Part shown: positions 26,255 through 35,300 of the stretch, in pieces | How the letters are laid out: each line of letters begins with the position of its first letter | How positions within the stretch are numbered: position 1 is the stretch's first letter | Assembly: GCF_964030935.1 (NCBI RefSeq) | Contig: NZ_OZ034990.1 | Location: forward strand, 1,428,001-1,492,000 | Source of the DNA: Rickettsiella endosymbiont of Aleochara curtula | GTDB taxonomy: Bacteria > Pseudomonadota > Gammaproteobacteria > Diplorickettsiales > Diplorickettsiaceae | DNA length: 64,000 nucleotides | Direction of reading: 5' to 3' | The notes under the pieces: generated by a model | Database searches by the model: none | What the model was told of the DNA's origin: nothing | The model's input: only the letters and a program-made list of their open reading frames with translations | Made by a program: the position numbers and the translations under genes

Positions 26255-27218
26255 TGAGTTTATCTTCTCGTAAACAATTAATTAATTGATGCATATCCTC
26301 AGGCAAAGGGCTTTGCCACTCCATGGGTTGCAAGGTAATAGGATGTATAATTCCCAAGCATTGTGCATGTAGAGCTTGACGAGGAAACTGTTGCAAACAA
26401 TTAATCAGCAATTCGCTGGCTTTTTTTGGTAAGTGAAAGCGTCCCGCATAGGTTTTATCACCGACCAATGGATGATGGATATGAGCCATATGCACGCGAA
26501 TTTGATGAGTACGTCCAGTTTCTAACTTTACTTTAATAAGTGTGTGATGATTAAAACGCTCCATGACTCGGTAATGGGATACCGCCGGTTTTCCACTCAA
26601 TAATTCTGTGACGGCCATTTTCATTCTTAGTCTCGGATGACGACCGATAGGTGCGTTGATAGTTCCTCCGGCGATTAACAAACCTTGAATAACAGCGATA
26701 TATTCGCGTTTCATGGTTCGTGCTTGTAGTTGTTTGACCAATTTAGTATAGGCGTTTAAAACTTTAGGAATAATCAACAAACCAGAGGTGTCTTTATCTA
26801 AACGATGTATAATTCCTGCCCTAGGAAGGTTTTTGAGCGCTGGTAAATAATGTAGTAGCGCATTAACCAATGTTTTATGCGTATTTCCTACCGCGGGATG
26901 GACCACTAATCCAGCGGGCTTGTTAACTACCAGCAAAGCTTCATCCTCATAAATAATATCGAGAGGGAGCTCCTCTGCTTCCCAACTAACTTCTGCACTC
27001 AAGCGGGCCAAAATAGTAATTTTAGCCCCTGCTTTTATTTTATCCCGTGGTCGCTTGAGTTCATCATCAACCCAAACTTGTTGAGAACGAATCCACAGTT
27101 GTAAACGAGTACGGGAATAAGCAGGAAATAGCTGACTCAAAATTTGATCGAGACGCTGATCTGCTAAATGTTCGGGGACAATTGCTTGACAATTTATTAC
27201 TTGAGCTGTGTTTTTCAT
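26247..27218 (-). CDS. rluD: 23S rRNA pseudouridine synthase RluD
   Basis: Makes pseudouridines 1911, 1915 and 1917 in helix 69 of 23S rRNA. An S4 domain (RLDQILSQLFPAYSRTRLQLWI) precedes the catalytic domain with GIIHRLDKDTSG, the catalytic aspartate being D141. GRTHQIRVHMAH and the C-terminal RQALHAQCLG follow. Length 323 (326 in E. coli). The location next to pgeF and near bamD distinguishes it from the RluC paralogue at 7.9 kb. Confidence 0.95.
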   Translation of the reverse strand: MKNTAQVINCQAIVPEHLADQRLDQILSQLFPAYSRTRLQLWIRSQQVWVDDELKRPRDKIKAGAKITILARLSAEVSWEAEELPLDIIYEDEALLVVNKPAGLVVHPAVGNTHKTLVNALLHYLPALKNLPRAGIIHRLDKDTSGLLIIPKVLNAYTKLVKQLQARTMKREYIAVIQGLLIAGGTINAPIGRHPRLRMKMAVTELLSGKPAVSHYRVMERFNHHTLIKVKLETGRTHQIRVHMAHIHHPLVGDKTYAGRFHLPKKASELLINCLQQFPRQALHAQCLGIIHPITLQPMEWQSPLPEDMHQLINCLREDKLNA

Positions 27219-27284
27219 AGAATATCGCTATAATGCTGACGGGAGCGATGCCTTTTTATTATGACTTAATAGAGGATACTATCT

Positions 27285-27500
27285 ATGTTCAATGTAGCAA
27301 GCAATCTTGAATCCAACGAACGCCTTTCACGTTTAGTGATTGGTATCGTCTTATTGATTGGTGTGTTATTGGGTCTAGGCAAACTATTCGCATTTTTAGT
27401 GGGAGTTATACTCATTATCGAAGCAATTATAGGTTGGTGTGGAATCCCCATTTTGGCAGAAAAATTTAAGCTGAATGAGATTTTCCGTAAAAAAGATTAA
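27285..27500 (+). CDS. DUF2892 family small membrane protein
   Basis: A 71-residue protein with two closely spaced hydrophobic helices (about residues 17-34 and 36-55), of the YgaP-tail/DUF2892 type. The start NLESNERLSRLVIG and the motif IIGWCGIP are characteristic. The function of the family is unknown; some members are fused to rhodanese domains. It is divergent from rluD, with 66 bp between them, and sits before a family A repeat. Confidence 0.85.
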   Translation: MFNVASNLESNERLSRLVIGIVLLIGVLLGLGKLFAFLVGVILIIEAIIGWCGIPILAEKFKLNEIFRKKD

Positions 27501-27518
27501 GTTTGTTAGTCAAATTGA

Positions 27519-27645
27519 ATAATACACTCACAGTAATTGGATTTTTGACTAGGCCGCCAGAACAAAGCAACCCGAGTGTATTGACATGCATGAGGATGGC
27601 GAGTTAAGCGGCAACACAGACAATCATGCAAATGCGAAGAGTATA
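27519..27645 (+). repeat. Palindromic repeat family A, complete copy
   Basis: Begins with CACTCACAGTAATTGGATTT and carries GAACAAAGCAACC, CATGAGGATGGCGAGTTAAG and GCGGCAACACAGAC. It ends with AAATGCGAAGAGTATA. It occupies most of the space between the DUF2892 gene and bamD. Confidence 0.85.
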
Positions 27646-27752
27646 AATTAATTTGACTTTTTGGACGTTGGATAAGAATAGCCAGTTGTTTCGCTTATTC
27701 CTTCCTTCACTTTAAAAAAGGGAATAAAGCATAGCTTTATTGAAAAATAATT

Positions 27753-28517
27753 GTGAAAATATTTAAATTTGTTTTTTTAGTGGGTTTTATATTGGCTATG
27801 CTGACTGCATGTGCCAGTCATTCCAATGATCCATTTATTGCTTTTAAAGGGCAAACGGTTAATCAAATCTACCAAAATGCAAAAGAATCATTGCTAGACC
27901 GTAATTTCAGTCAAGCTATTAAGGCTTACGAAGCATTGGATGTGCTGTATCCCTTTAATCGCTATGCCGAAAAAGCTCAATTAGAATTGATATATGCATA
28001 CTATAAAGATGGTGATGCACCGTCGGCGAAGGCCGCTGCGGAACATTTTATCCATCTATATCCCAATAGCGAACATATTGATTACGCATATTATATGCAA
28101 GCAATGGCCGACATGGATCAAGATCGAGGATGGTATTTACGTTATGTACCCATTGATCTATCTTTGCGTGATCCAGGCACAATGAGTTTGGGATATCAAG
28201 AGTTTGCTGAATTAATTCGTCGCTATCCCGACAGCCAATACGTCCCTGATGCACGCCAGCGCATGATCTATTTGCGCAATTTATTTGCAAGTTATGAATT
28301 AAATATTGCTGATTATTATTTCCGTAGAAAGGCCTATGTCGCTGCGGCAAACCGTGCTAATGAGATTATACAACGTTATCAAGGAGCTCCAGAAGTCAAA
28401 AAAGCTTTGATTATTATGATTAAGGCTTATCGTATTTTGGGCTTAGAAGAATTAGCAAGTCAGAGTCTGGCAGTGTTTAGGTTAAATTATCCCGACGCGG
28501 ATTATGTAACTATTTAA
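27753..28517 (+). CDS. bamD: Outer membrane assembly lipoprotein BamD
   Basis: Essential lipoprotein of the BAM complex that folds beta-barrels into the outer membrane. The signal peptide ends in the lipobox LTAC with C20 as the acylated residue. The mature protein consists of TPR-like helix pairs, including AIKAYEALDVLYPFNRYAEKA, HIDYAYYMQAMADMDQD and YPDSQYVPDARQRM. The start is GTG at 27753, which gives a proper lipoprotein signal. Length 254 (245 in E. coli). It lies near rluD-pgeF, as in many gammaproteobacteria, but separated by the DUF2892 gene and a repeat. Confidence 0.95.
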   Translation: MKIFKFVFLVGFILAMLTACASHSNDPFIAFKGQTVNQIYQNAKESLLDRNFSQAIKAYEALDVLYPFNRYAEKAQLELIYAYYKDGDAPSAKAAAEHFIHLYPNSEHIDYAYYMQAMADMDQDRGWYLRYVPIDLSLRDPGTMSLGYQEFAELIRRYPDSQYVPDARQRMIYLRNLFASYELNIADYYFRRKAYVAAANRANEIIQRYQGAPEVKKALIIMIKAYRILGLEELASQSLAVFRLNYPDADYVTI

Positions 28518-28520
28518 CTA

Positions 28521-28645
28521 TACTCTTCGTGCTTGACATTGACTGTGTTGCTGTGCAACTCGTAATTCTCATGTGCACGTTGCTGCAGATCGTTGCATAT
28601 ATACGGTATTTGGCAAAAATCCAATTAGTATGAATGTAAAAATTA
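28521..28645 (-). repeat. Palindromic repeat family A, diverged copy
   Basis: Inverted copy between bamD and nadE, recognisable at both ends: TATACTCTTCGTGCTTGACA on the left and TTGGCAAAAATCCAATTAGTA on the right. The interior is changed. Confidence 0.6.
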
Positions 28646-28656
28646 TGAGCAGTTAC

Positions 28657-30276
28657 TCATGTTGATAAAAAACCTGAAGTAATCGGGTAGCGGCGCTCTC
28701 TGCCAAAAGCTCTGGGCGTTATGCGAGGACCGGGTGCTAATTGACGGCGTTTATATTCATTTTTGTTAACTAAATTAATAACTTTTTGCACTGTTTTTTT
28801 CGCAAATCCTGCTTTAACAATAGCATCTATACTTTTATCTTGTTCTATGTAAAGTTCTAAAATTGGATCGAGTTGCGTATAAGGTGGAAGTGTGTCTTCA
28901 TCCTTTTGATTTTCAGCGAGTTCAGCCGTGGGCGGACGCGTTAATAACAAATCAGGAAAAATACCATCCTGGTTACGGTATCTCGCTAATTGATAAACGC
29001 GAGTTTTAGAGACGTCCTTTAGTACAGAAAATCCACCGGCCATATCGCCATATAAAGTACCATAACCCACAGCTAGCTCACTTTTATTCGTACAATTTAA
29101 AAGCAAACTTCCTTCTTGATTAGATAACGCCATGAGTAAAATAGCACGGCAGCGTGCTTGGATATTTTCAGTAGCAAGCCCTGTAGGAGGATGTTTCGGA
29201 TCGAGATTTAGCGTGCTTAAACAAGCCGAAAAACTTGGTTCAATAGAAAATACACTCAATTTTATCCTTAATTGTCCAACCAGTGTCTGTACAATCTCTT
29301 GACTCACTTTGGAGGTATAACGAGAAGGTAAAAAGACTGCATGAACACGATCTTTACCTAAAGCATCTACCGCAATAGCTAATACTAATGCAGAATCTAT
29401 ACCGCCGGATAGGCCAATTAATACCCCTGGGAAATGATTTTTTTTGACATAATCACGCACCGCTAACACTAAGGCTTTATAGATGGCTACATCAATTGTA
29501 GGTTTGGGTAAAAGAGCTTGTGGTATAAATTGAACCGATGAATTAATTTTGAGGTCAACTAACCATAATGTTTCTGTAAAAAAACCTGCCTCTGCCACAA
29601 GATGTCCTTTAGCGTCAAAGGCTTGCGAACCCCCATCAAAAACTAAATCGTCTTGCCCACTGATGCCATGTACATAAAGGGCAGGCAGATTTGTTTCTTT
29701 TATGCGAGCATCCATGACCTGTAAACGTTGCTTGGGTTTTGTATAATCGAAAGGAGAAGCGTTGATACATACTAGTAATTGCGCACCATTCTCTTTAAGT
29801 TCTGAAGAAGGGTCGCTGTACCATAGATCTTCACAAATTAAAATACCTATACGCAACCCTTTTATTGTAAATAAACCATTTGAATTTCCAGGCTTAAAAT
29901 AACGGGTTTCATCAAAGACGCCATAATTGGGTAAATATTGTTTATGGTAGGTACTAACAATTTTTTTATTTTCTATCAGGCTTGCAGCATTAAAAATTTC
30001 TTTAGCATGATAATCTGGATGACCCAATAAAATAGCGAGATCCGTAGATTTTTCTTGAATAATTTTTAAGGCATGTTGGATTGGTTTTTTAAAATCTTCT
30101 CTTAAAAGTAGATCTTCAGGAGGATAACCACTTAATGCAAGTTCAGGAAAAATCAATAGGTCAACTGAGTCTTGTTTGGCTTTTTGTATACTATGTAAAA
30201 TTATTTGTGTATTGCCTTTAATATCACCCACTAAGAAATTTAATTGTGCTACGGCAATACGGAATATTGTTGGCAT
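28657..30276 (-). CDS. nadE: NAD+ synthase, glutamine-hydrolysing
   Basis: Amidates nicotinic acid adenine dinucleotide to NAD+ using glutamine-derived ammonia. The N-terminal nitrilase-type glutaminase shows its triad in FPELALSGYPPEDLL (Glu), YHKQYLPNYGVFDE (Lys) and ILICEDLWY (Cys). The C-terminal synthetase has the PP-loop GLSGGIDSALVLAIA. The ATG at 30276 is preferred to an upstream in-frame ATG at 30312, because GAGG lies 6 nt before it and the protein then starts MPTIFRIAVAQLN. Length 539, typical of the two-domain form. It lies downstream of lptF-lptG with a family B palindrome between. Confidence 0.95.
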   Translation of the reverse strand: MPTIFRIAVAQLNFLVGDIKGNTQIILHSIQKAKQDSVDLLIFPELALSGYPPEDLLLREDFKKPIQHALKIIQEKSTDLAILLGHPDYHAKEIFNAASLIENKKIVSTYHKQYLPNYGVFDETRYFKPGNSNGLFTIKGLRIGILICEDLWYSDPSSELKENGAQLLVCINASPFDYTKPKQRLQVMDARIKETNLPALYVHGISGQDDLVFDGGSQAFDAKGHLVAEAGFFTETLWLVDLKINSSVQFIPQALLPKPTIDVAIYKALVLAVRDYVKKNHFPGVLIGLSGGIDSALVLAIAVDALGKDRVHAVFLPSRYTSKVSQEIVQTLVGQLRIKLSVFSIEPSFSACLSTLNLDPKHPPTGLATENIQARCRAILLMALSNQEGSLLLNCTNKSELAVGYGTLYGDMAGGFSVLKDVSKTRVYQLARYRNQDGIFPDLLLTRPPTAELAENQKDEDTLPPYTQLDPILELYIEQDKSIDAIVKAGFAKKTVQKVINLVNKNEYKRRQLAPGPRITPRAFGRERRYPITSGFLST

Positions 30277-30295
30277 AATAACCTCGAGCTTAGGG

Positions 30296-30432
30296 TGTGT
30301 TAACAATTGCACGATGACGGCGAAAAAGAGCTTTTTTTCTGCGTTTCGTTACTTACCTACTTTGTGTATGCTCCGTTACGATACTCAAAAAACAATCCTT
30401 TTTCTCTCATCCTAGCACAATTGTCAATACAC
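30296..30432. repeat. Palindromic repeat family B, copy 2
   Basis: Shares, inverted, the core GTGTATGCTCCGTTACGATA and the segment TTTCTGCGTTTCGTTAC with copy 1 at 891-1022. It is itself an imperfect palindrome, with outer arms such as AACAATTG and CAATTGTCAATA. It lies between lptG and nadE. Confidence 0.7.
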
Positions 30433-30433
30433 T

Positions 30434-31501
30434 TTATCTTGCCCAACGCATTAGTATAATAGCGATGAACATAAAAATGAGTATAGGGAGTAGTGCGGCT
30501 AAAAAGGGCGGCCACTGATAGACGATGGCAAATGGACCAAAAAAATCATTTAAAAGATAGAAACCAAATCCTACTGCGACTCCTGCAATAGTTTTTAAAC
30601 TAGTAGCTAGAGTTCTTAAATGTTTAAAAGTAAAAGGAATAGCTAAGCAAAGCATAACCCAAATAGCAGCGGGTTGTAGTATACGTTGCCAAAATGCTAA
30701 AGAATATTGACTGATATTTAAAAGGTTTTTCCGACGATAATGAATATAATCATTCAGCTGTCTTAAAGACATTTCTTCTGGTTTTATAATAGAAATATTC
30801 AAGAGTTTAGGACTAAAAGAAAACGGCCAAATTTCATGTGCAGTATGTTTGGCTTGAATTTTTTTTAAGCTAATTATACTCGTTGCAATATCACTAGCAT
30901 TCCAAACATTCCCTTCATAATTAACCTGTTTGGCAAAGCTCGCTGTCAGTAAATTATTGTTATCATCAAATTGGTAACGACTTACTTTATTTAAATGAGC
31001 GGGATCCAAAATAGATTGTATATAAATATAATAATGTCCATCGCGAATCCAAACAGCTCCTTGTTGAGTGATCAGGGTTTGTCCATTTGTGGTCAGCGAG
31101 GATTTATAATTTTCTGCGAGACGAGCAGCACGCGGTGCTAATCCTTCGCCAATCAAAACAGTCAGAAAAACCATCAGTAAAGTCGCTTTGATTAAACTCC
31201 AAGCCATTTGATAAAGAGACACACCATTAGAATGTAGTATCATCAGTTCGCTGTGTTTCGCTAAAACACTTAAACCAAGAATACTGCCAAGTAAGATAGC
31301 GACTGGAAAAAAGCTGTAAAATTGCGATGGTAGAGTGAGGAGTACATAATAAAAAGCACTTCCTAAGGTATAGTGACCATATCCAATATCGCGTGTTTCA
31401 CTAATTAGTTTAATCAGAGAAAATAATACTAACAATATTCCAAGTACAGAAAGAGTTGTACTAATAATGGTTCTACCTAAGTAGCGATCGATGATTTTCA
31501 T
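30434..31501 (-). CDS. lptG: LPS export permease LptG
   Basis: One of the two membrane subunits of the LptB2FG ABC transporter that extracts lipopolysaccharide from the inner membrane. The YjgP/YjgQ fold is visible: N-terminal helices beginning DRYLGRTIISTTLSVLGILL, a periplasmic beta-jellyroll of about 170 residues in the middle, and three C-terminal helices including GFGFYLLNDFFGPFAIVYQWPP in parts. Length 355 (360 in E. coli). It overlaps lptF by 4 nt, which implies coupled translation. Confidence 0.94.
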   Translation of the reverse strand: MKIIDRYLGRTIISTTLSVLGILLVLFSLIKLISETRDIGYGHYTLGSAFYYVLLTLPSQFYSFFPVAILLGSILGLSVLAKHSELMILHSNGVSLYQMAWSLIKATLLMVFLTVLIGEGLAPRAARLAENYKSSLTTNGQTLITQQGAVWIRDGHYYIYIQSILDPAHLNKVSRYQFDDNNNLLTASFAKQVNYEGNVWNASDIATSIISLKKIQAKHTAHEIWPFSFSPKLLNISIIKPEEMSLRQLNDYIHYRRKNLLNISQYSLAFWQRILQPAAIWVMLCLAIPFTFKHLRTLATSLKTIAGVAVGFGFYLLNDFFGPFAIVYQWPPFLAALLPILIFMFIAIILMRWAR

Positions 31502-32628
31502 GGTCTTAGCTTAACTAAACGGAATAAGTGATATTTGACCCTATTCCATCCTAAAGCATAACACCAGGCAAATATGATGGTAAGAATGAGCAGACCATGT
31601 ATCCACCAGAGACCCCAGCGGTAAGAGATATCACCATTTTCTATCCAATTACGTCCTACCAGTAATAAATTAAGGTACATAATATAAATGATTATGGCCG
31701 GTAATATATGTAAATACTTTCCTTGTCTCGGGTTAACTCGACTCAAAGGTATGGCCAGCAACGCCAAAAGTAAAATCGAAATAGGAGCTGAAAGTCGCCA
31801 TTGTAGTTCAGAAAAGTAATTGGGTTTATTAGCTTGATTCGCATTCCATAAAGTAATACTCGACAAAGCATCTTGCTGTTTATTAGTCGCAGTAGTATCT
31901 AAATCAATACGTATTCCATATTTTAGAAACTGCGTAATATAATATTCTGTTTGTCCGGGTATTCCCTGGTAGCGCTTGCCATTTACTGCGACAAAAAAAG
32001 GCTCTTTGGTAGCAGGGTTGATCATTTGATAACCACTGTTGGCACTAAGAATAGTCCAAGGCGTAATTTCAGAGGGTAATTTTTGTGGGTTTGTTTGCGC
32101 CAGAAAAATATTTTTTACTGATTTGTGATCTGAAGAGACACTTTCCACATAAACAATGCGATGCCCCCCATTTGTTTGTTGAAAACTACCAGGTTGTACA
32201 GTTTGTAATTCTACCGCTATCCCCGTTTGATTCAGGAGTTTATTTCGATAACTTAATAAAAATGGGTTTAACCATAAATTTAAACCTGCGACTATAAAGG
32301 TTAGAAGGAAAATAAAGGGTAGACTTAAACGCGTTAACCGACCTAGACTAAACCCACATGCATTAAGGACCGTCATCTCATAATCGGCATAAAGGCGACC
32401 ATAAGTGAATAATATGGCAAGAAATAAGCTAAAAGGTAGAAGTATCGCTAAAAAACGAGGAGATTCGAGGATTATCAGTTCCCATAAAATACTGGCCGAA
32501 AATTTCCCGCCTGCTACCTGATTAAGGTAATGAACAAATTCATTACTCATTAAAATAAGGAATAAAAGGCTAGTAATGAGAGAAACGCTAGTGAGAATCT
32601 CTCGAGTTAGATAACGAAAAAGAATCAT
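31498..32628 (-). CDS. lptF: LPS export permease LptF
   Basis: Partner of LptG in the LPS exporter. It begins MILFRYLTREILTSVSLITS, has six membrane segments and a large periplasmic jellyroll (about residues 125-270), and carries QLQWRLSAPISILLLALLAI, a stretch conserved in LptF. Length 376 (366 in E. coli). Divergent from pepA with 113 bp in between, as in most gammaproteobacteria. Confidence 0.94.
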   Translation of the reverse strand: MILFRYLTREILTSVSLITSLLFLILMSNEFVHYLNQVAGGKFSASILWELIILESPRFLAILLPFSLFLAILFTYGRLYADYEMTVLNACGFSLGRLTRLSLPFIFLLTFIVAGLNLWLNPFLLSYRNKLLNQTGIAVELQTVQPGSFQQTNGGHRIVYVESVSSDHKSVKNIFLAQTNPQKLPSEITPWTILSANSGYQMINPATKEPFFVAVNGKRYQGIPGQTEYYITQFLKYGIRIDLDTTATNKQQDALSSITLWNANQANKPNYFSELQWRLSAPISILLLALLAIPLSRVNPRQGKYLHILPAIIIYIMYLNLLLVGRNWIENGDISYRWGLWWIHGLLILTIIFAWCYALGWNRVKYHLFRLVKLRP

Positions 32629-32741
32629 TTTTTAGGTTAAAAATAGAAGAGCCTAAATTATTTCATAAAGAGGGTATTGAATCTAGCAAATAAGTATAAT
32701 TTAGGTAAACTGGTTGGCTAATAAAATAATTTGAGGTGGCT

Positions 32742-34238
32742 ATGCAATATTCTATCAATTCAATTGATTTGATTAAACAAACCAGTGATTGTTTAATTGT
32801 CAGTACTTTTCAAGGTAAGCAGCTTTCTCAATCTGCTCAGCTATTAAATAAACATAGCCAGGGATATATCCAAAAAATTTTAGATCAAGGCGATTTATTG
32901 GAAGAATGCGGTAGAAACCTCATGCTTTACAATGTTCCTGGGATAGCTGCGCCACGAGTCCTACTTGTTTATTGCGGGGAAGCATCCAATTTATCCATAA
33001 TGGATTTTCGTAAAATTATTGCTTGTACGGCATGTGCCCTGAAGTCTCTGCAAGTTGATGAAATAACAAGTTTTTTGACCGATATTTCTGTGAAAGCGTG
33101 TGATCTTGCGAAACAGATACGTCAGAGCATCGAGCTCATCGAAGATTGTTTTTATTGCTTTGATGAATTAAAAACGGATAAAAAAAATACAATGTCACCA
33201 CCGAAGAGATTTATTTTTAATCTTCCGAATTCGCAAGAATCAGCGAAAATCACTGAAACAATACAACAGGCTACAGCAATTACCAAAGGAATAAAGTTAA
33301 CTAAAGACCTAGCCAACCTCCCAGCGAATTTATGCACGCCCAGTATCATGGCTGAATCAGCCAAAAAGCTAGCGACTGAAGCTGGGCTTACGATTAACAT
33401 ACTAGACGAAGCGGCGATAAAAAAAGCAGGGATGGGTGGGCTATTAGCCGTCGCGCAGGGTTCCGCCGAACCCGTCAAGTTTATTACTTTAGAATATCGA
33501 GGAGCGGTGGAACAAAAACCAGTGGTTCTAGTTGGGAAAGGGGTTACGTTTGATTCAGGTGGGATTTGCTTAAAGCTCGCTGCTGGTATGGAAGAAATGA
33601 AATATGATATGTCAGGTGCGGCTAGTGTAATGGGGATACTAAAAACTATTGCCGAACTAAAGTTACCACTGCATGTAGTGGGTATAATGCCATTAACTGA
33701 AAACTTACCGAGTGGTAGTGCAGTAAAGCCTGGCGATGTGATAAAAACATTATCGGGACTGAGTGTTGAGGTTATTAACACGGATGCAGAAGGACGCCTA
33801 ATTTTGGCTGATGCCTTAACCTATAGCGAACGTTTTAATCCTGATGTGGTTATTGATATGGCTACTTTGACAGGCGCTATTATTGTTGCCTTAGGTGCAG
33901 TTGCGACAGGTATGATGAGCAATAATATGGAACTTGCACTGGAAATTGAGAAAGCAGGTCAACAAAGTCAAGATAGAGTATGGCCATTACCATTATGGGA
34001 AGAATACCAACAACAAATTGATAGTAATGTAGCCGATATTTCGAATGTCGGTATAGGTGGGGGCAAGAGTATTACCGCAGCTTGTTTCCTATCTCGATTT
34101 ACTCAAAATCTGCAGTGGGCACATCTAGATATTGCTGGAACTGCTTGGAAAAGTGGGCCAGAAAAAACGGCGACAGGTCGACCAGTATCTTTAATAGTGC
34201 AATTTTTATTGAATCGCTGTAAAAATAATAAGAAATAA
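32742..34238 (+). CDS. pepA: Leucyl aminopeptidase (M17)
   Basis: Dinuclear-metal cytosolic aminopeptidase, also a DNA-binding accessory factor for site-specific recombination in E. coli. The catalytic domain shows LVGKGVTFDSGGICLK and the signature NTDAEGRLILADALTY with metal ligands; the bicarbonate-binding arginine lies in the same segment. The ATG at 32742 is chosen because GAGG lies 5 nt before it; an in-frame GTG six bases earlier lacks this. 498 residues (503 in E. coli). Divergent from lptF. Confidence 0.96.
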   Translation: MQYSINSIDLIKQTSDCLIVSTFQGKQLSQSAQLLNKHSQGYIQKILDQGDLLEECGRNLMLYNVPGIAAPRVLLVYCGEASNLSIMDFRKIIACTACALKSLQVDEITSFLTDISVKACDLAKQIRQSIELIEDCFYCFDELKTDKKNTMSPPKRFIFNLPNSQESAKITETIQQATAITKGIKLTKDLANLPANLCTPSIMAESAKKLATEAGLTINILDEAAIKKAGMGGLLAVAQGSAEPVKFITLEYRGAVEQKPVVLVGKGVTFDSGGICLKLAAGMEEMKYDMSGAASVMGILKTIAELKLPLHVVGIMPLTENLPSGSAVKPGDVIKTLSGLSVEVINTDAEGRLILADALTYSERFNPDVVIDMATLTGAIIVALGAVATGMMSNNMELALEIEKAGQQSQDRVWPLPLWEEYQQQIDSNVADISNVGIGGGKSITAACFLSRFTQNLQWAHLDIAGTAWKSGPEKTATGRPVSLIVQFLLNRCKNNKK

Positions 34239-34262
34239 AATCCTCTTCTTATTATTTGAATT

Positions 34263-34300
34263 TTTATCTCACCCTATCGGTAACGATGGGGCGAGATAAA
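34263..34300. terminator. Long hairpin between convergent genes
   Basis: TTTATCTC pairs with GAGATAAA and CCCTATCG with CGATGGGG around a GTAA loop: about 17 bp with one mismatch. There is no long T-tail on either strand, so intrinsic termination is possible but not certain. It separates pepA from the convergent lipoprotein gene. Confidence 0.5.
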
Positions 34301-34309
34301 TAATCGTTT

Positions 34310-34681
34310 TTATTGCCCTTGAAACTTAATAGCCGGCGGTAAAGCGGAACATTTTTTCTGAGCAGAAAGGGTACGTAGCCAATTGTCACGTAATTGGTAA
34401 GACTGAATTTCTATACGTTCAGCATCTGAAAAGTCCATAAAGAACCAAGGAACAATTAAAAAAGCCCCTGCAATGCCTAAACCAACATTTTTGCCGGTTT
34501 TATTTTGTTTAGGAATAAGGCCGGTAATTTTGGTTTGGTTATCCATTAACTCTTGCTTTAATGCACTACAGCTCAGAGTTTCATCACCTGGTTGGCGTTG
34601 AGGAATTGGATTTGGCGTCTTGCCAGCACAAGCTGTCAATAATATGGCACTGATAAGGACACTGATTATTTTCTTTTTCAT
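34310..34681 (-). CDS. Small lipoprotein of unknown function
   Basis: 123 residues with a type II signal peptide and lipobox LLTAC (C18). A hydrophobic, glycine-containing stretch follows at about residues 66-83 (GLGIAGAFLIVPWFFMDF), then a charged helix with IEIQSYQLRDNWLRTL. Two further cysteines, in LSCSALK and KKCSALP, may form a disulphide. Similar small lipoproteins with a central hydrophobic hairpin occur in Legionellales, but the family was not identified. It stands alone between pepA and the pilin genes. Confidence 0.75.
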   Translation of the reverse strand: MKKKIISVLISAILLTACAGKTPNPIPQRQPGDETLSCSALKQELMDNQTKITGLIPKQNKTGKNVGLGIAGAFLIVPWFFMDFSDAERIEIQSYQLRDNWLRTLSAQKKCSALPPAIKFQGQ

Positions 34682-34827
34682 AGTCGAAAAACTCTTTCTT
34701 ATTGTTATAAAAATCTCAAGGCGCTGAAGTCTACTATTAAAGACTAAAAAAAGAAAGCGCTTAAATGTTTTATTGAATAATTAAATTATTCACAATATAA
34801 TAATTTAAAAGGAAATGTTAAAGTTAC

Positions 34828-34915
34828 ACTCATACCAAGGGGATTTTTGGGAAAGTGCAGCGAAGAAGATCGCGAATTGAGCGGTCACTTATTCAACTGC
34901 GCAGAAGGTATAGAA
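34828..34915 (+). repeat. Palindromic repeat family A, shortened copy
   Basis: Opens with ACTCATACCAAGGGGATTTTT, keeps the core GATCGCGAATTGAGCGGTCAC and closes with GCGCAGAAGGTATA. The central 35-40 bp found in complete copies are missing. It lies directly upstream of the pilV-like gene. Confidence 0.6.
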
Positions 34916-34931
34916 TAGGAATGTAAATTCA

Positions 34932-35300
34932 ATGCTATTAAGTCATCAACAAGGATTTAGTTTAATCGAAGTCATGGTTGCTGCGGCAATATTAAGCTTT
35001 AGTCTATTAGGTTTTGCTCGAGCCCAATTGATCGCTCTGCAAGCGAGTGAACATGCATACCTAATCAATTTGGCTGATTTAAAGAATATAGAATTGGCTG
35101 AGAATTTTGCAATTTGTGCGTCTCGGTCGTTTTGTTTGCAGCAAGTAGTAACTCTATGGAAAAAAGAGGTACAAGAAAGCTTTCCAAAAGGAAAGGGGTC
35201 CGTCTCAAAACTTAATTTATCTAATTATCAAAGCAACATTCAATGGTTCTCTAGCTTTTCTAAACTTCCATCCTCTCTCAATTTATTATTCAGGGTATGA
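34932..35300 (+). CDS. pilV: Type IV pilus minor pilin, PilV-like
   Basis: 122-residue prepilin. The class III signal QQGFSLIEVM is cut after G8; F9 becomes the first residue and E13 is the conserved +5 glutamate. The hydrophobic N-terminal helix (VAAAILSFSLLGFARAQLIAL) is the usual pilus-core helix. The order before pilW and the length suggest PilV; the C-terminal part is short and poorly conserved. It overlaps pilW by 4 nt. Minor pilins prime pilus assembly at the inner membrane platform. Confidence 0.8.
   Translation: MLLSHQQGFSLIEVMVAAAILSFSLLGFARAQLIALQASEHAYLINLADLKNIELAENFAICASRSFCLQQVVTLWKKEVQESFPKGKGSVSKLNLSNYQSNIQWFSSFSKLPSSLNLLFRV

Noticed and set aside
30277-30312. Longer NadE start at 30312
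   Set aside because: It begins in the edge of a family B repeat; the ATG at 30276 has a good GAGG site and the conserved start.
33152-33781. Long 209-codon antisense frame inside pepA
   Set aside because: pepA is complete with all catalytic motifs; the antisense frame lacks recognisable features and arises from codon bias.
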